A stretch of 64,000 bases of DNA, from positions 105,736,671-105,800,670 of the forward strand of contig NC_081844.1 of the NCBI RefSeq assembly GCF_963259705.1, written 5' to 3'. Position 1 is the stretch's first letter; each line of letters begins with the position of its first letter. Origin of the DNA: Myotis daubentonii (taxonomy: Eukaryota > Chordata > Mammalia > Chiroptera > Vespertilionidae). The position numbers and the translations under genes were made by a program. This document shows, piece after piece, positions 53,322 through 63,862 of the stretch. The notes beneath the pieces are model-generated. The model was not told the DNA's origin. It worked only from the letters and a program-made list of their open reading frames with translations, and searched no databases.

Positions 53322-53449
53322 AATAGGGGAAATAGAAACAGCAAAACAGAATCAAATCAACCAAGGAAATCAGAGCCAAGAGAACCTGGGCCGGGAAGCT
53401 GAGATGCTCCCCGCGATGGTTGGGTGCAGAGTTCTGTAGGTGTCGGATG
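53322..53449. other. Unassigned DNA
   Basis: Short spacer. No feature recognised. Confidence 0.25.
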
Positions 53450-54761
53450 GGTTGACATTTGTTAATCGTGTTACTCACCTCTGCTCTACCTGTGCTAAGG
53501 TCTCCCACCGAGCCTGGTTTCAGACTTGCCTCTTCCTCTTTTTAGTTTTATCAGGTGCTGCTCCGTGTTTGAAGCTGGGTTGCTAGGTGCATGCACATTT
53601 GACATTGTTGTGCCCCAGTGGAAGGATGCCTTTTATCACCATGATAAAGAATCTCTGTAATGGTTCCCGCCTTAAGGTCTCCTTTGCTGACAACATAGTT
53701 TAGCTACACTTGCATGGCCTGTCTTTTTCCACCCTCTTATGCAACCAACCTCTCTGGGTCCTTATATGTAAGACACGTCTTGTGTAAACAGCATACGGTC
53801 GCTTTATTTTTAATTCTAGCTTGGAAATTGTAGTCTTTTCATTGAAATATTTAGTTCATTCACATTTAATGTAATTACCCACAAATTTGGGTTTAGATGT
53901 ACCATAATATTATTTGCTGTTCATTTGTCCCATCTGCTCTATAGTCTTCTCTCTTAACCCTATTATTTTTTTTTCCAGTTACTCTTGTATTATTATTTAA
54001 ATGTCATGCTCTGTTGTTTTGTTAGTTTACATTCTTGTGCTATTCTTTTAGGAGTTTTTAAAATTAATTACAATAGGTGTCCTTGACTTAGTTAAAGCCT
54101 AGTGTAAGTCAGTACTTTTACCATTTATGAACAATAAAGTTAAAATATTTTAGTGTTAATTTATTTAAATAAAGTTACATTTAATTTTATCCTTTTGAAT
54201 TTATGTTATTGCTGTCAAATATTTTGATTTTACATATGTTACAGTTTTTATATGTGTTTTATATTCTTCGCTGTACTTCCATTCTTTCAATTTTCATGCT
54301 TCAATCAGGATATTTTCTATGAACCCGTCTTTTAGGTCACTAAACGTTTTTTAAGCTGTGTCTAATCTGCTCTTAAAGCCGTCACCTGCATTCTCACTTT
54401 CAATCGTTATATTTTTCATTTCTAGAATTTATACTTGATTCTTTTTTTAAGAGTCTAGTTGTCTGATAAAAATGTTCACCTTGTCATTTATTTTCTTGAA
54501 TACATTAATATTAATTTTTAAAGACTATGTCTGATAATTCTAATATCTGGATTGCCTGGGGATCTGTTTCTATTATATATTTTTTCTCATGATCCTATTC
54601 TTGGTATGCCTGATGAATTTGGATTGACTACAGAAAATTTTGTATTAAAAAAAATTGCAAAGGCTCCAGATGATGTTATTTCCCCCTGAAAGAATTTTCT
54701 CTAGCTTCTGGCAAGCTATTATTACAGAAGTTCACTCTGATGTAATTGGATAGAGATGATT
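53450..54761 (-). mobile_element. L1 (L1M-type) ORF2-region block, antisense, decayed
   Basis: Very AT-rich. GTAAGACACGTCTTGTGTAA, ACAGCATACGGTCGCTTTAT, TAGTTCATTCACATTTAATG and TAATTACCCACAAATTTGGG are antisense L1 ORF2 phrases. There are multiple stops in all frames and no open frame over 60 codons for more than 1 kb. Confidence 0.75.
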
Positions 54762-54776
54762 CAAGGCTGAGTTTTA

Positions 54777-54844
54777 TTATTATTATTATTAATCCTTACC
54801 TGAGGACATGTTTTTATTGACTTGAGAGAGAGAGGGAGGGAGAG

Positions 54845-54879
<35 letters not shown>

Positions 54880-55026
54880 TTAAAGGAAACATGGATCCAT
54901 TGCCTCCCAAACGTGCCCCAACTGGGATCAAATCCGAAACCTGGGTATGTGCCCTGACGAGGAATCAAACCCACAACCTTTTTGTGTGTGGGACAATGCT
55001 CCGACTAACTGAGTCGCCAGCCAGAG
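54777..55026 (-). mobile_element. Ves-type SINE (older CCTTACCTGAGGA-tail subtype) inserted in L1
   Basis: The minus strand ends on plus-strand text AATCCTTACCTGAGGACATG, with a GA-rich body and a head reading GCTCTGGCTGGCGACTCAGT. CAAGGCTGAGTTTTA at 54762-54776 and 55027-55041 is an exact 15-bp duplication. Confidence 0.92.
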
Positions 55027-55041
55027 CAAGGCTGAGTTTTA

Positions 55042-55699
55042 ATATTTGAAAGGCCTGGCCTGTTTCCACTCACCTTACTCCCAGGTTGACATGAGTCCTG
55101 TCTGAAACCCAGCTCAAACTCGCTTAGAAAAGCAATGGAGGCCGGCCAGGTGAGCAATATCACCTGGGACAGTAGGAGTGGGCGTCAGAGACCACAATAA
55201 CCAGGCAGTCCAGCTCTTGCTTGTCCACCTGGCATACCTCCCCCCCCCACCCCTCCCCACCCCCCATCCCCTCTACTTTCTGACTTTACTCTCAGACAGG
55301 TTATGGCTGGGAACATAGTCACCAGCAAATCTCAGGAACACGGGTCCAAGATTTCCCAAAGACTAAGCCTCGCCTTCTCCAGCCTCCAGGTCAACAATCT
55401 CGAGAAAGAGCAATGGTTGGCGCCATTTGATCAGTCAGGATAGCGAGGTAGGAAGATTCCCGGGGAGCACAGACCACTCCGTCAGAACCACAGACTGGGT
55501 GGGGAAAGAAACGCTGCTGAACAGGACACAGGAGGTGATTGGCCACACAAGCCCAGACGCCCGGTGCGGCCAGGCGTGGAGGTTTGCTGTTTCCCGCCAG
55601 AAGTGCTGCTCTCAGAGCGACGCAACGTGCGTTCCTCTAGTTCAAACACGGTGAGTCCTGACGGGTTTTCCCAAGCTCCTAGCAAAACCAGATAAACCA
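55042..55699. other. Unassigned DNA
   Basis: C-rich run at 55237-55270. No gene or family recognised. Confidence 0.3.
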
Positions 55700-55890
55700 A
55701 ACAACAACAGCACTTCCCTGCAGGACCTCAGGGATAATAATCATAAGAATAGCTGCTGGCTACGAGCAGCCCGTCCCGGGCCAGGGGAGCCATTCATGCA
55801 ACTCTCTCAAGAACCTTCCGCATCTGCTTGCAAAGTACATGTAACGAGGCCAATTTTCAGACGAGAGCCCGGATTTAGAGGGACTGACGC
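55700..55890 (-). mobile_element. MIR SINE fragment
   Basis: AGCTGCTGGCTACGAGCAGC, CCGTCCCGGGCCAGGGGAGC, CAACTCTCTCAAGAACCTTC, then GGCCAATTTTCAGACGAGAG, antisense, diverged. Confidence 0.6.
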
Positions 55891-56383
55891 TGACACGATC
55901 ACAAATAAAAATTAGGTGCAAAAGTGAATATTTATTTAGTGTAGGGAAAGCAACCACACACATATTTTTAAAAGCCGACGGATGCCCCAAAGACCATGAA
56001 AGTTAGAAATGTACGTAACATTTTAAATTAAATCATTACCTCTTGCTCCTCTATAATATTCTCCCCTCCCCCCCCCCGCCCCCCCACCGCCTACATTTTT
56101 GGCTGCATATTTGGTCACCTTTTTTTTTTTCACATGAAAAGGGTGTAATATTATTTCCTCTGGAGAGAATAGAAATATAACTCAGCCTTCCCTCTAGCGT
56201 GTCTGGGCAAAAAGCATCTCTTTACGGAGAGTTGAAATGCAAAACATGCAAATTCCCAACCCAATACCCCAGCTGCTTGTAGTTCTAGAGATTTGTGCTG
56301 TACAAACACATTTAACACATGACACCTCACACCGTTCCCACTGAAAGAAGAGCAAAGGATAGCGAGTTTATCATCTTCTAGGC
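55891..56383. other. Unassigned AT-rich DNA with a C/T homopolymer tract
   Basis: A C-rich run at 56064-56090 and a T10 run at 56119-56130 stand out. 56140-56300 is AT-rich and possibly conserved. No gene. Confidence 0.35.
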
Positions 56384-56618
56384 CAGTGATGGCGAACCTT
56401 TTGAGCTCAGCGTGCCAGCATTTTGAAAAACCCTAACTTAACTCTGGTGCCGTGTCACATATAGAAATGTTTTGATCTTTGCAACCATAGTAAAACAAAG
56501 TCTTATATTTTTGATATTTATTTTATATATTTAAATGCCATTTAACAAAGAAAAATCAACCAAAAAAATGAGTTCGCATGTCACCTCTGACACGCGTGTC
56601 ATAGGTTTGCCATCACCG
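56384..56618. mobile_element. Short hAT element (GATGGCGAACC family), copy 2
   Basis: Left end CAGTGATGGCGAACC, right end GGTTTGCCATCACCG. TTCTAGGC at 56376-56383 and 56619-56626 is an exact 8-bp duplication, diagnostic of hAT insertion. It is nearly identical to the 1460-1694 copy, including TGACACGCGTGTC. Confidence 0.93.
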
Positions 56619-56626
56619 TTCTAGGC

Positions 56627-57174
56627 CGCATTGCTACGCGTGTTCCTGGGAAGAGCGAATTTCTATTTGAACGAGATATCTGTAAGAACCACATCGTCTG
56701 CTCCCAGGTTCCCATGGCCGATGACTGGGAGGATTTCCTGAAGACCAGCTCCTGGCTCCGGACCTGCCGAACTCTGTTCTGTTCTGCCACCTGCCTACCT
56801 CGGGGGCGCCTGGCCCGCACCCTCGCGCGGAGACTCCTAATCTTGGGAGACAGGGATTTCCAAGGGGAGCTGGGAGCATTTTTTGAAGCAATTTCTACCC
56901 TAAGAAGGCAACCACATAAGTATATTCCACTCAACACAGGAAGTGCAGCCTGACTCCTGCCCACCTCAAACTCGCCCTGGCACAGAGCGGCCGGGAGGGC
57001 CATGGGCGGGGGGATGTGGGGTGTGCAGCAGTCAACCACCGGGACCACAATAGCTTCCTGTTCATGTTTTACTGAAACACGTGGGCACACTACCGGGCTC
57101 GTCCCGGCTTCAGAGGGAGCCTGTGCATGGGGGGGAGGCAGGGGCGGACCCTGAAACGCAAGCCTCATTAGCTG
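56627..57174. other. Unassigned DNA
   Basis: The 192-codon minus frame (56599-57177) starts in the hAT element and has no domain. The 79-codon plus frame at 56714 is also without support. Confidence 0.35.
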
Positions 57175-57290
57175 CATGGCGAGGTGGCATTTCCGCTCTC
57201 AGGTGGGGAAACTGAGGGTCAGAGACGTGAGGTCACTTCATACGGTGAATACATGATGAAGCTGGCAGACAGGTCTTTGAAAAGGAAAGG
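57175..57290 (-). mobile_element. MIR SINE fragment
   Basis: GCATTTCCGCTCTCAGGTGG, GGAAACTGAGGGTCAGAGAC, GTGAGGTCACTTCATACGG, antisense MIR core. Confidence 0.7.
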
Positions 57291-57573
57291 AGGTCCGGGA
57301 TGGATAGGTCCCCCTCTCCCCGTCTCGCCCCCCCCCCCCCACCGGGCCTGGGAGAAAGTGAGGATGTGGAGGTGACGAAGTTTGCCCAGGTCAGATCAAG
57401 GGCGTGCGTCTCAGCAGCGCCCAGAGCCGGGGGCGCCTGGTTCCGCCTCCGTGAGCGCCCGCTGTGTAGACACCGACAGAAACTAGTGGCCCCTGGCGGC
57501 ATCGAGGGGTCCCGGGAGGATCTACCCGGGCCCTGTGGACAGTCGACGCTCTGGAATCCAGGCCATGTTTGTG
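57291..57573. other. Unassigned DNA
   Basis: C-run at 57328-57341, otherwise featureless. Confidence 0.25.
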
Positions 57574-57781
57574 CGGGCTTTTAAAATATATATATTTTAT
57601 TGGCTTCAGAGAGAGAGAGATAGAGACATCAATGAGGAGAGAGAATCATTGATCGGCTGCCTCCTGTACACCCCACGCTGGGGATCGAGGCCGCAACCCA
57701 GGCATGTGCCCTGACCGGGAATCAAACCGTGACCTTCTGGTTCATAGGTTGATGCTCAACCACTGAGCCACACCGGCCGGG
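57574..57781 (-). mobile_element. Ves-type SINE (GTTGAGC-head subtype)
   Basis: The minus-strand head is GCCCGGCCGGTGTGGCTCAG, followed by GGTTGAGCATCAACC. CATGTTTGTG and CATGGTTATG flank it as a decayed duplication. Confidence 0.9.
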
Positions 57782-58239
57782 CATGGTTATGAGTTTTCCT
57801 CGTCCTTGGGGCGTCTCTGTTCCCTTCTGGGCCAGACCTTCTCCCCCCCGCCCCCCCCAGAAGGATCCTGACCCCCACAGGGCGCAGGTGCAGGATGGGG
57901 GACCCTCAGTGTCGCCGTGGGTGACGCCGGAATTGCTGTCTTAGGAAGTGGAACATGGAGCGATGGAGGACGTGCACCCTCATGCACACAGCAGACTTGG
58001 GCCTTCATCTCTTTAAAAGCAAAAACACAGGGAAATGTTGGAAAGAGTGGAGTCACTTTCCTTTCCAAACTCCTCACCGCCTGCGTGTTGACAGTCGGCG
58101 CTCACGCACCCATCCCGCCGTGCCCACGGGGCGAGCAAGACTCCAGGACAGACTCACACAGAGCCTTCCCTCCCCCGTCATTGGAAACAGACCCGCGATG
58201 CACTGTGCAGTGTTAACACGCAGGAGGTTAAGTGCCAGC
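57782..58239. other. Unassigned DNA
   Basis: C-rich run at 57842-57858. No gene recognised. Confidence 0.25.
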
Positions 58240-58730
58240 TCTCGGGCCCTTTGATGTATTAAATACCAAGGACTTTAACGTAATAGAACTGTAAACCTCA
58301 AATCAGGGCTAATCACTCTAATTTGCTGAACTCGAAAACCAAACCGAAATGTTCATTTCTTCTTAAACTGAACCACAAATCCGAGTTGTTTTGATCTACA
58401 AATCTATCTAACAAAGGACTTGAGGTGGCTTTACCAGAAATACATGCGGTAAGACAAAAATCTAAGTCGATAAAAGCCAGGATTGCGGGGGGGGGAGAAT
58501 CAAAACCAGAGGGAATATTATGATACAGATGTGCAAGACCCATGCAGTAATTTGAGTTCCTGAGCCCCCTGGCAGCCAAAGCAATATGGAAGATGCATTA
58601 GTTACATGGCATGCATTATCCATAAAGAGAAATAATTGTAAAATAGCAGGGACCTGGTTTGAAAGCAAACTCCGTCGCAGACAGTAGGGGGAACGGTAAC
58701 AGAATATTCTCTGAGTCACACCGAAAGTAC
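58240..58730. promoter_or_regulatory. Candidate conserved non-coding element
   Basis: About 490 bp of repeat-free, high-complexity AT-leaning sequence: GATGTATTAAATACCAAGGA, TCAGGGCTAATCACTCTAAT, CAAAGCAATATGGAAGATGC, GGCATGCATTATCCATAAAG, GAGAAATAATTGTAAAATAG. Homeodomain (TAATC, TAATTG) and POU-like ATGCATTA words cluster. A G9 run at 58488 interrupts it. Conservation must be checked by alignment. Confidence 0.45.
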
Positions 58731-59010
58731 TTCACTTGGCTCACCATCCCGTGTAGCACACATAATGGTTTCAAAAACATTAATCCCTTTATCATGTCGT
58801 TTCTGTGTTCTACTGGCGTTCAAACCCTGCCGTAACGCCGACTTCCCGTCAGCCCAGAACGGCCAGCTTTCCCTTTCTTTTTGCATTTTTTGCCTTAAAT
58901 GATTTCAAGCTCTGGCTGTATTGGTTTTGTGCATGGCCTCATTGTTTTAGCAATTAAAGAATAAAACTTGCACGCGTGTCTCCGGGGACAAGGGAATTCA
59001 AAAGGTTAAG
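58731..59010. promoter_or_regulatory. Second conserved-looking block
   Basis: GCCTTAAATGATTTCAAGCT, CTGTATTGGTTTTGTGCATG, GCCTCATTGTTTTAGCAATT, AAAGAATAAAACTTGC include a SOX-like CATTGTT next to CAATTAAA. It follows closely on the 58240 block. Confidence 0.35.
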
Positions 59011-59379
59011 TGTCGGCCTCGCACTGCGGAGCGTGGTTCCCGGTCCCCGGAGGGCTCCTCTAAATTGTTTGGATAAACTGAGGAAATGTTGGGGGGAGTT
59101 CTGACACTGAGCATGACATTAATCTTCGTAACCATTCCTCCAGATGTGCACACATGTTCTGAGGATGCTGAACATCCAAGTTCACGGAGGCAGCCCACTC
59201 TTCTCAGAGGTGGGGGCGGCGGGGGGGGGGGGGAGGGCCTTTGGACGAGTTGGGGGTTGGGGCAGCCAGTTTGGTTTTTCTTTCCTAAGTATTCTCAAAT
59301 CTCGGAAGATATGTGTGCTTGTCATCTTGGCGACTTGAAATGATATTAAAAACCATGAGGAAATGCTTAGCAGCTATTG
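59011..59379. other. Unassigned DNA with a G-run
   Basis: GGGGGCGGCGGG followed by a G13-type run at 59213-59235 could fold as a quadruplex. No gene. Confidence 0.35.
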
Positions 59380-59610
59380 TCAAATGAGAAAGCAGGTCAT
59401 AAAACAATATTTGCAAGTACCTAGATAGCTATACCTACAGCTACATGTAGCTACAGATATATTGGGTGTATATGCACTCAAATGTTAACAATATTTATAA
59501 TATTTCTTTAAAATAACACCCAGTTATCTCTGGGTGGGGGAATTTTGACTCTTTACACTTTCTAAGTTTTCTACAAAAAAACATATACTGTTTTTACAGT
59601 GACCCAACCC
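59380..59610 (+). mobile_element. Old retroelement 3' end, family uncertain
   Basis: ATAAAACAATATTTGCAAGT, CAAATGTTAACAATATTTAT, CAGTTATCTCTGGGTGGGGG, CTAAGTTTTCTACAAAAAAA is a common mammalian repeat text (snapback from ATCTCTGGGTGG to TTTTCTA). I cannot name the family. Confidence 0.45.
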
Positions 59611-60842
59611 CCCCTCCCCCCCACTCCCCCGGAAAAAAACCCCCACCAATCGCTGTTGCTTTTATAAGCCTTACACTTAGCCATTTCCAAATGAACATCC
59701 AAAAAGTCGCATGTCTGTTCGTGGCCATAAGCCCCCTGTACAACCATGATGTGCTTATAATTTTTTCCTAGTGGCCATAATCAGACTGTGGCCAACATGT
59801 ACGTGGGGACATTTGCCCTCCAGGCAAGGCGTGCTTTAAAGGTTTTCAAACAGCCCCAACTTTAAGAAAGATTGGAATTGGGTCTCAGACTGTACCCTTT
59901 ATCTGATTGCTTCTGGGGGGGCTCAGATCAGTTTGCAAATATTGTTGAATTTAAAAAGGAGTTTGAATACCCACTGAGGAATCTGTCCTCACCCCATCTG
60001 TCGACTGACTGCAGAAACAAATTAGCTTCTCTCCACATGGCCCGCCACTCCCTGGTCCTTCCCCACCCCCCGCCCCTCGCTGCAGCCCCTTTCTCCTGAG
60101 GAGAAAAGCCGAGTGCAAAAAAGGCAAGAACTTGTCTTGCCAAGGCAATCAGCGGCATGTGTCTGCATCGATGTGAGCGTGTGTGTATGTGTGGGTCAGC
60201 ATGTGTATGTGTGTGTGTGTCTGTGCACACACATGTGGGTATTTATAAAGGTGTTCCAAGGTGTCCGTGGGTAGGGACATCTGCGCAGGTAACAATACGG
60301 CCACTTCTACGACTCAAGGCACAAAATGAGGTCACCATCCTTTTAACGGCTAAATTGTGGCATCTTCTGCCTTTTGAGAAAAAGTCATTCCTCCCTCGTG
60401 GCCTTTCTGTGATGGTCAGGGGCCCAGGACCTGCTCGGTTCAGGAGGTAACACCTCCGAGAAGAGGAAATGGAGGAATCTGGCCATGGCGTTGGCTGCAG
60501 CTGGCACCACATGATGCTTCTGCAGAAAAGGAGAGACCAGGGCTCTGATGCAAAGTCCCCCTCACCGCACCGAGCGTGGCGGGACCTACCTGCACCCACC
60601 GCCCAGGGGACCGGGCGTGAGTCCGGTTTTGTCTGCATTGCTCCCGTCAGGAGCCCGGGTCCCTCAGGTCAGTGTGGATGGGACAGGAAGTCCCGCCCTT
60701 CTGGTGATGTGCTTCAAGTGGGACTCTGCACCGAAGGCGGTGACGCCAGTGGCTGGACCAGAATTGGTACCCTGGCCACCCCACCCACCCCTGGTTCTCA
60801 GTCCCGGGACTCCTTTCTGGATGGGGAGCTACTTTATTTCAT
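59611..60842. other. Unassigned DNA with GT-rich tract
   Basis: 60160-60240 is GTGTGTATGTG-rich. 59700-59900 (GTGGCCATAATCAGACTGTG, GCGTGCTTTAAAGGTTTTCA) looks conserved. Frames here have no domains. Confidence 0.35.
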
Positions 60843-62335
60843 GAATACGCTTTGTTTTTTGGAACAGCTTTAGGAAAACTGAGCAAATAGTACAGAGACT
60901 TCTACACCATGCCCTCCCGCCCGCAGGTTCCCCTATAACAGTGGTTCTCAACCTTCTAGCCCTTTAAATACAGTTCCTCATGTTGTGACCCAACCATAAA
61001 ATTATTTTCGTTGCTACTTCATTACTGTAATGTTGCTACTGTTATGAATCGTAATGTAAATAAATATCTGATATGCAGGATGGTCTTAGGCGACCCCTGT
61101 GAAAGGGTCGTTCAACTGCCAAAGGGGTCGCGACCCACAGGTTGAGAACGCTGCCCTATAACGTCTTACATTATAGTGTGGACGTGGGTTCCAATGAATG
61201 AACCAATACCTATATTTTATTAACGAAAGTCCGTAGTTTATTCAGGCTTCCTTAGTTTCGACCTAATGTCCCTTTCTGTTCTGGGATCCCATCCAGATAC
61301 CACACACATAACATTAGTCCTCACGGCTCCTCAGATTCCTCTTGGCTGTGAATCTCTCAGACTGGCCTTGCTTTCGATGACCTTGATGGTTGTGATGACT
61401 CCTGGTCAGGTCTTTCCTAGGACGCTCCTCTGTTAGAATTTGTCTGCTATCTTTCTCATGATGATACTGGAATTTGGTTTTGGAGAGAGGGACCATGGAG
61501 GTGAAGCACCGTTTTCCTCGCACCCCATGCAGGATGCTTACGATCAGCGTGGCCTGTGACTGCTGATGCTGACCCTGACCACCTGGCTGCAGTCGTGTGG
61601 CAGAAGGAATTGGGGGGATGGAATTGGCTGGTCTCTGCTCAGGATCCTACAAAACCTCCCAGCTGCTCCCTCGGCATTTTTGCACAGCCGTATCTTTTCG
61701 TGGTTTGATACCTCATTTGCGAATCATACCCCATCGCCTGGGTGGACCGGTTTGTTTGTTCACCTACTGAAGGGCATCTTGGCTGCGTCCAGGTTTGGGT
61801 GATTATGCATAAAGCCGCTGTAAATATTTGTGTGCAGGATTTTGTGGGGAGATGAGTCTTGACCTCATTTGGAGAACTGCCAAGGAGCGCAATTGCTGGA
61901 TCGCAGGGTAAGAGCGTGTTCAGGTCTGTCAGGAACCTGTAAACTTGTTCGCCACAGTGGCTGTGCCATTTTGCAACAATGAATGAGAGGTCCCGTGGCT
62001 CCGCGTCCTCACTGGCATTTGGTGGTGTCGGTGTTTCGGATTTCAGGTATTCTGCCCGGTGTGTAGTAGTGTCTCGTTGTTGTTTAATTTGCATTTGACC
62101 CCTGATGACATGGGATGGGGAGCATCTTTCCTTGTGCTTATTTGCATCTGTCCATCATCTTTGGTGAGGTGTCTGTTCAGCTCTTTCTCCAATTTTAATT
62201 GTGGTATTGTGGAATGACGAGAGTTCTTTATCAGACATGTCTTTAGCAAATATTTTCCCCAGTCTGTGACTTCTCATTCAGTCTTCTCGTGCTCTTGGTG
62301 TTATTAATTATTCAAATTTGAATTAATTGCCAATA
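60843..62335 (-). mobile_element. L1 (L1M-type) 3' region, antisense, interrupted by SPIN
   Basis: Antisense L1M 3'-UTR text: CAAATAGTACAGAGACTTCT, GAACCAATACCTATATTTTA, GGGATCCCATCCAGATACCA. Then ORF2-end text: GCAATTGCTGGATCGCAGGG, GCCACAGTGGCTGTGCCATT, GTAGTAGTGTCTCGTTGTTG, GAGTTCTTTATCAGACATGT. It reads continuously once the 60939-61153 insertion is removed. No functional frame. Confidence 0.85.
60939..61153 (+). mobile_element. SPIN-like hAT element, copy 2, inserted in L1
   Basis: Left end CAGTGGTTCTCAACC, right end GGTTGAGAACGCTG (one base lost). The interior is that of the 33978 copy, with an extra AATA. CCCTATAA at 60931-60938 and 61154-61161 is an exact 8-bp duplication. It is non-autonomous. 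SPIN is known to have entered several tetrapod lineages by horizontal transfer. Confidence 0.95.
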
Positions 62336-62664
62336 TTTAAAACGTAACAGTTCCTATAGAAAAGCTGGGTTTCTAACCTTTCCTTGAAACCCCAAAAGCT
62401 GACAACACAGACTGCGCATTCCTGTGTGGCAGCGCTTGGCCATGAGGATGGTGGCTGCACTCGCTGGAAGGCAGGCGATAGCTGATAGGCCTCAGTCTCC
62501 ACCCCTCCCTCCTGCCCTGAGTGCCAGTCCCCTTGCTCTGCCTTTCCTCCCACTGGGCCCTGGCTGGTTTCTGGAAGCATTAGGGTTTGAGAGTCTTATT
62601 TCCTAACTGTTTAAATGCCAATCCTTTCTTACTGTCATTAACACAAAATTCTTGAGGAGAAAAA
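62336..62664. other. Unassigned DNA
   Basis: No repeat or exon recognised with confidence. Confidence 0.25.
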
Positions 62665-62830
62665 AAATAAACTTGCTTTACTGAGTGTTTACTATGTTCC
62701 AGTCCCCTACGTGTTGTATGCATTCAAGTCTCACCTCCTCCTCCCAAGAGAAGCACCATTACTTCCATTTTGCACATTAGGAACAAGGATGGAGATCCAG
62801 TTCTGACTCCCAAGACCCTCTTGACTCCTC
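62665..62830 (-). mobile_element. MIR SINE fragment
   Basis: CTGAGTGTTTACTATGTTCC, GTATGCATTCAAGTCTCACC, CCATTACTTCCATTTTGCAC, antisense MIR start and core. Confidence 0.75.
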
Positions 62831-63607
62831 TGCACCAAGTGGTTTCCCTGGAAGACCGGGGACCTTGATTTCCTCAATGGAGGGACTTTTATCAGAAATC
62901 GGGGCGCCCCTGCCAGCCAGCGCTCTCCTCTCCATGGTCTGGTTGCTCAGCAGCATCTTCCAGGAACCATCACCCCAGCCCCATCCATCGGCCCAGGGCT
63001 CTGACCAGCGCTGTCATGTAGGTACGACGTGACTGGCCCTCCCGGCCCGGCCATGTGGTGCAGGATCATCAAGGGACCCACACAAGGTCAAGTCCAACTG
63101 TTCCCCAGGAATGGGAAATGTGGCTAGTTATGGAAGTGCAGAGGCCGGCAGCTGCTGGAGCCGAGCCGCATAAAGGGTGCTGCTATGAGGAGAAGGCTCT
63201 GTGAACGCCAAACATTGAGGGCCCAAGGCTGCCGGGTCCTCTCTTCCTGAATGCATTCCTTCATGCCTCTTGGAATCCTGCGAGGCCCCTTGAATACTCT
63301 TCCCAATTAAAAAAAATAGCTACTTAGAATCGAAAATATTTTTTAACTTAGTCACCTTACTGTCTACCAAATGGCCCATGAACCAGACTGCCAGGTACAG
63401 GAACCAAGATGAAATAGGCCCAGATAACTAGGAGGCCAGAAGAACAGCACAGAAATCAGACCCCGGAGCCAAGTCTGTTGGCTTCCAGCACAGCCTCCCC
63501 CAGGGAAGGGAGGTCCAATCCTTTCCTCCAAGTTCAGGAGAGCAAACTGAAACCCAGAACCATAAACTAAGAATGAAGGGTTAAGCTGCAGCGGCTAATG
63601 ACACAAT
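62831..63607. other. Unassigned DNA
   Basis: No gene recognised. 63300-63420 (AAAAAAAATAGCTACTTAGA) is AT-rich. Confidence 0.25.
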
Positions 63608-63617
63608 AAGAGGCTGA

Positions 63618-63831
63618 TTGGCCCTAGCCGGTTTGGCTGAGTGGATAGAGCGTCGGCCTGCAGATTGAAGGGTCCCAGGTTCGATTGTGGTCAAGGGCAT
63701 GTACCTTGGTTGCGGGCACATCCCCAGTAGGGGGCGTGCAGGAGGCAGCTGATGGATATTTCTAACTCTCTATCCCTCTCCCTTCCTCTCTGTAAAAAAT
63801 CAATAAAATATATATATTTTTTTTTTTAAAA
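63618..63831 (+). mobile_element. Ves-type SINE, copy A5 (young-looking, internal 15-bp deletion)
   Basis: The head is GCCCTAGCCGGTTTGGCTGA, box B GGTTCGATTGT slightly mutated, tail AATAAAATATATATATTTTT. One of the two GATCGATGTTTCTCTCTC half-units is lost. AAGAGGCTGA at 63608-63617 and 63832-63841 is the target duplication. The CTCF-like core CCAGTAGGGGGCGT is intact at 63724-63737. Confidence 0.93.
63724..63737 (+). promoter_or_regulatory. CTCF-like core inside a Ves SINE
   Basis: Same 14-mer and same position in the SINE as at 53194-53207. Confidence 0.42.
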
Positions 63832-63862
63832 AAGAGGCTGACTGATTCCTTCAACCAATGTT

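Noticed and set aside
56714..56953. 79-codon frame with an acidic start (Met-Ala-Asp-Asp-Trp-Glu)
   Set aside because: Protein-like at first sight, but no domain, no promoter or splice context, and the opposite strand is open over the same range.
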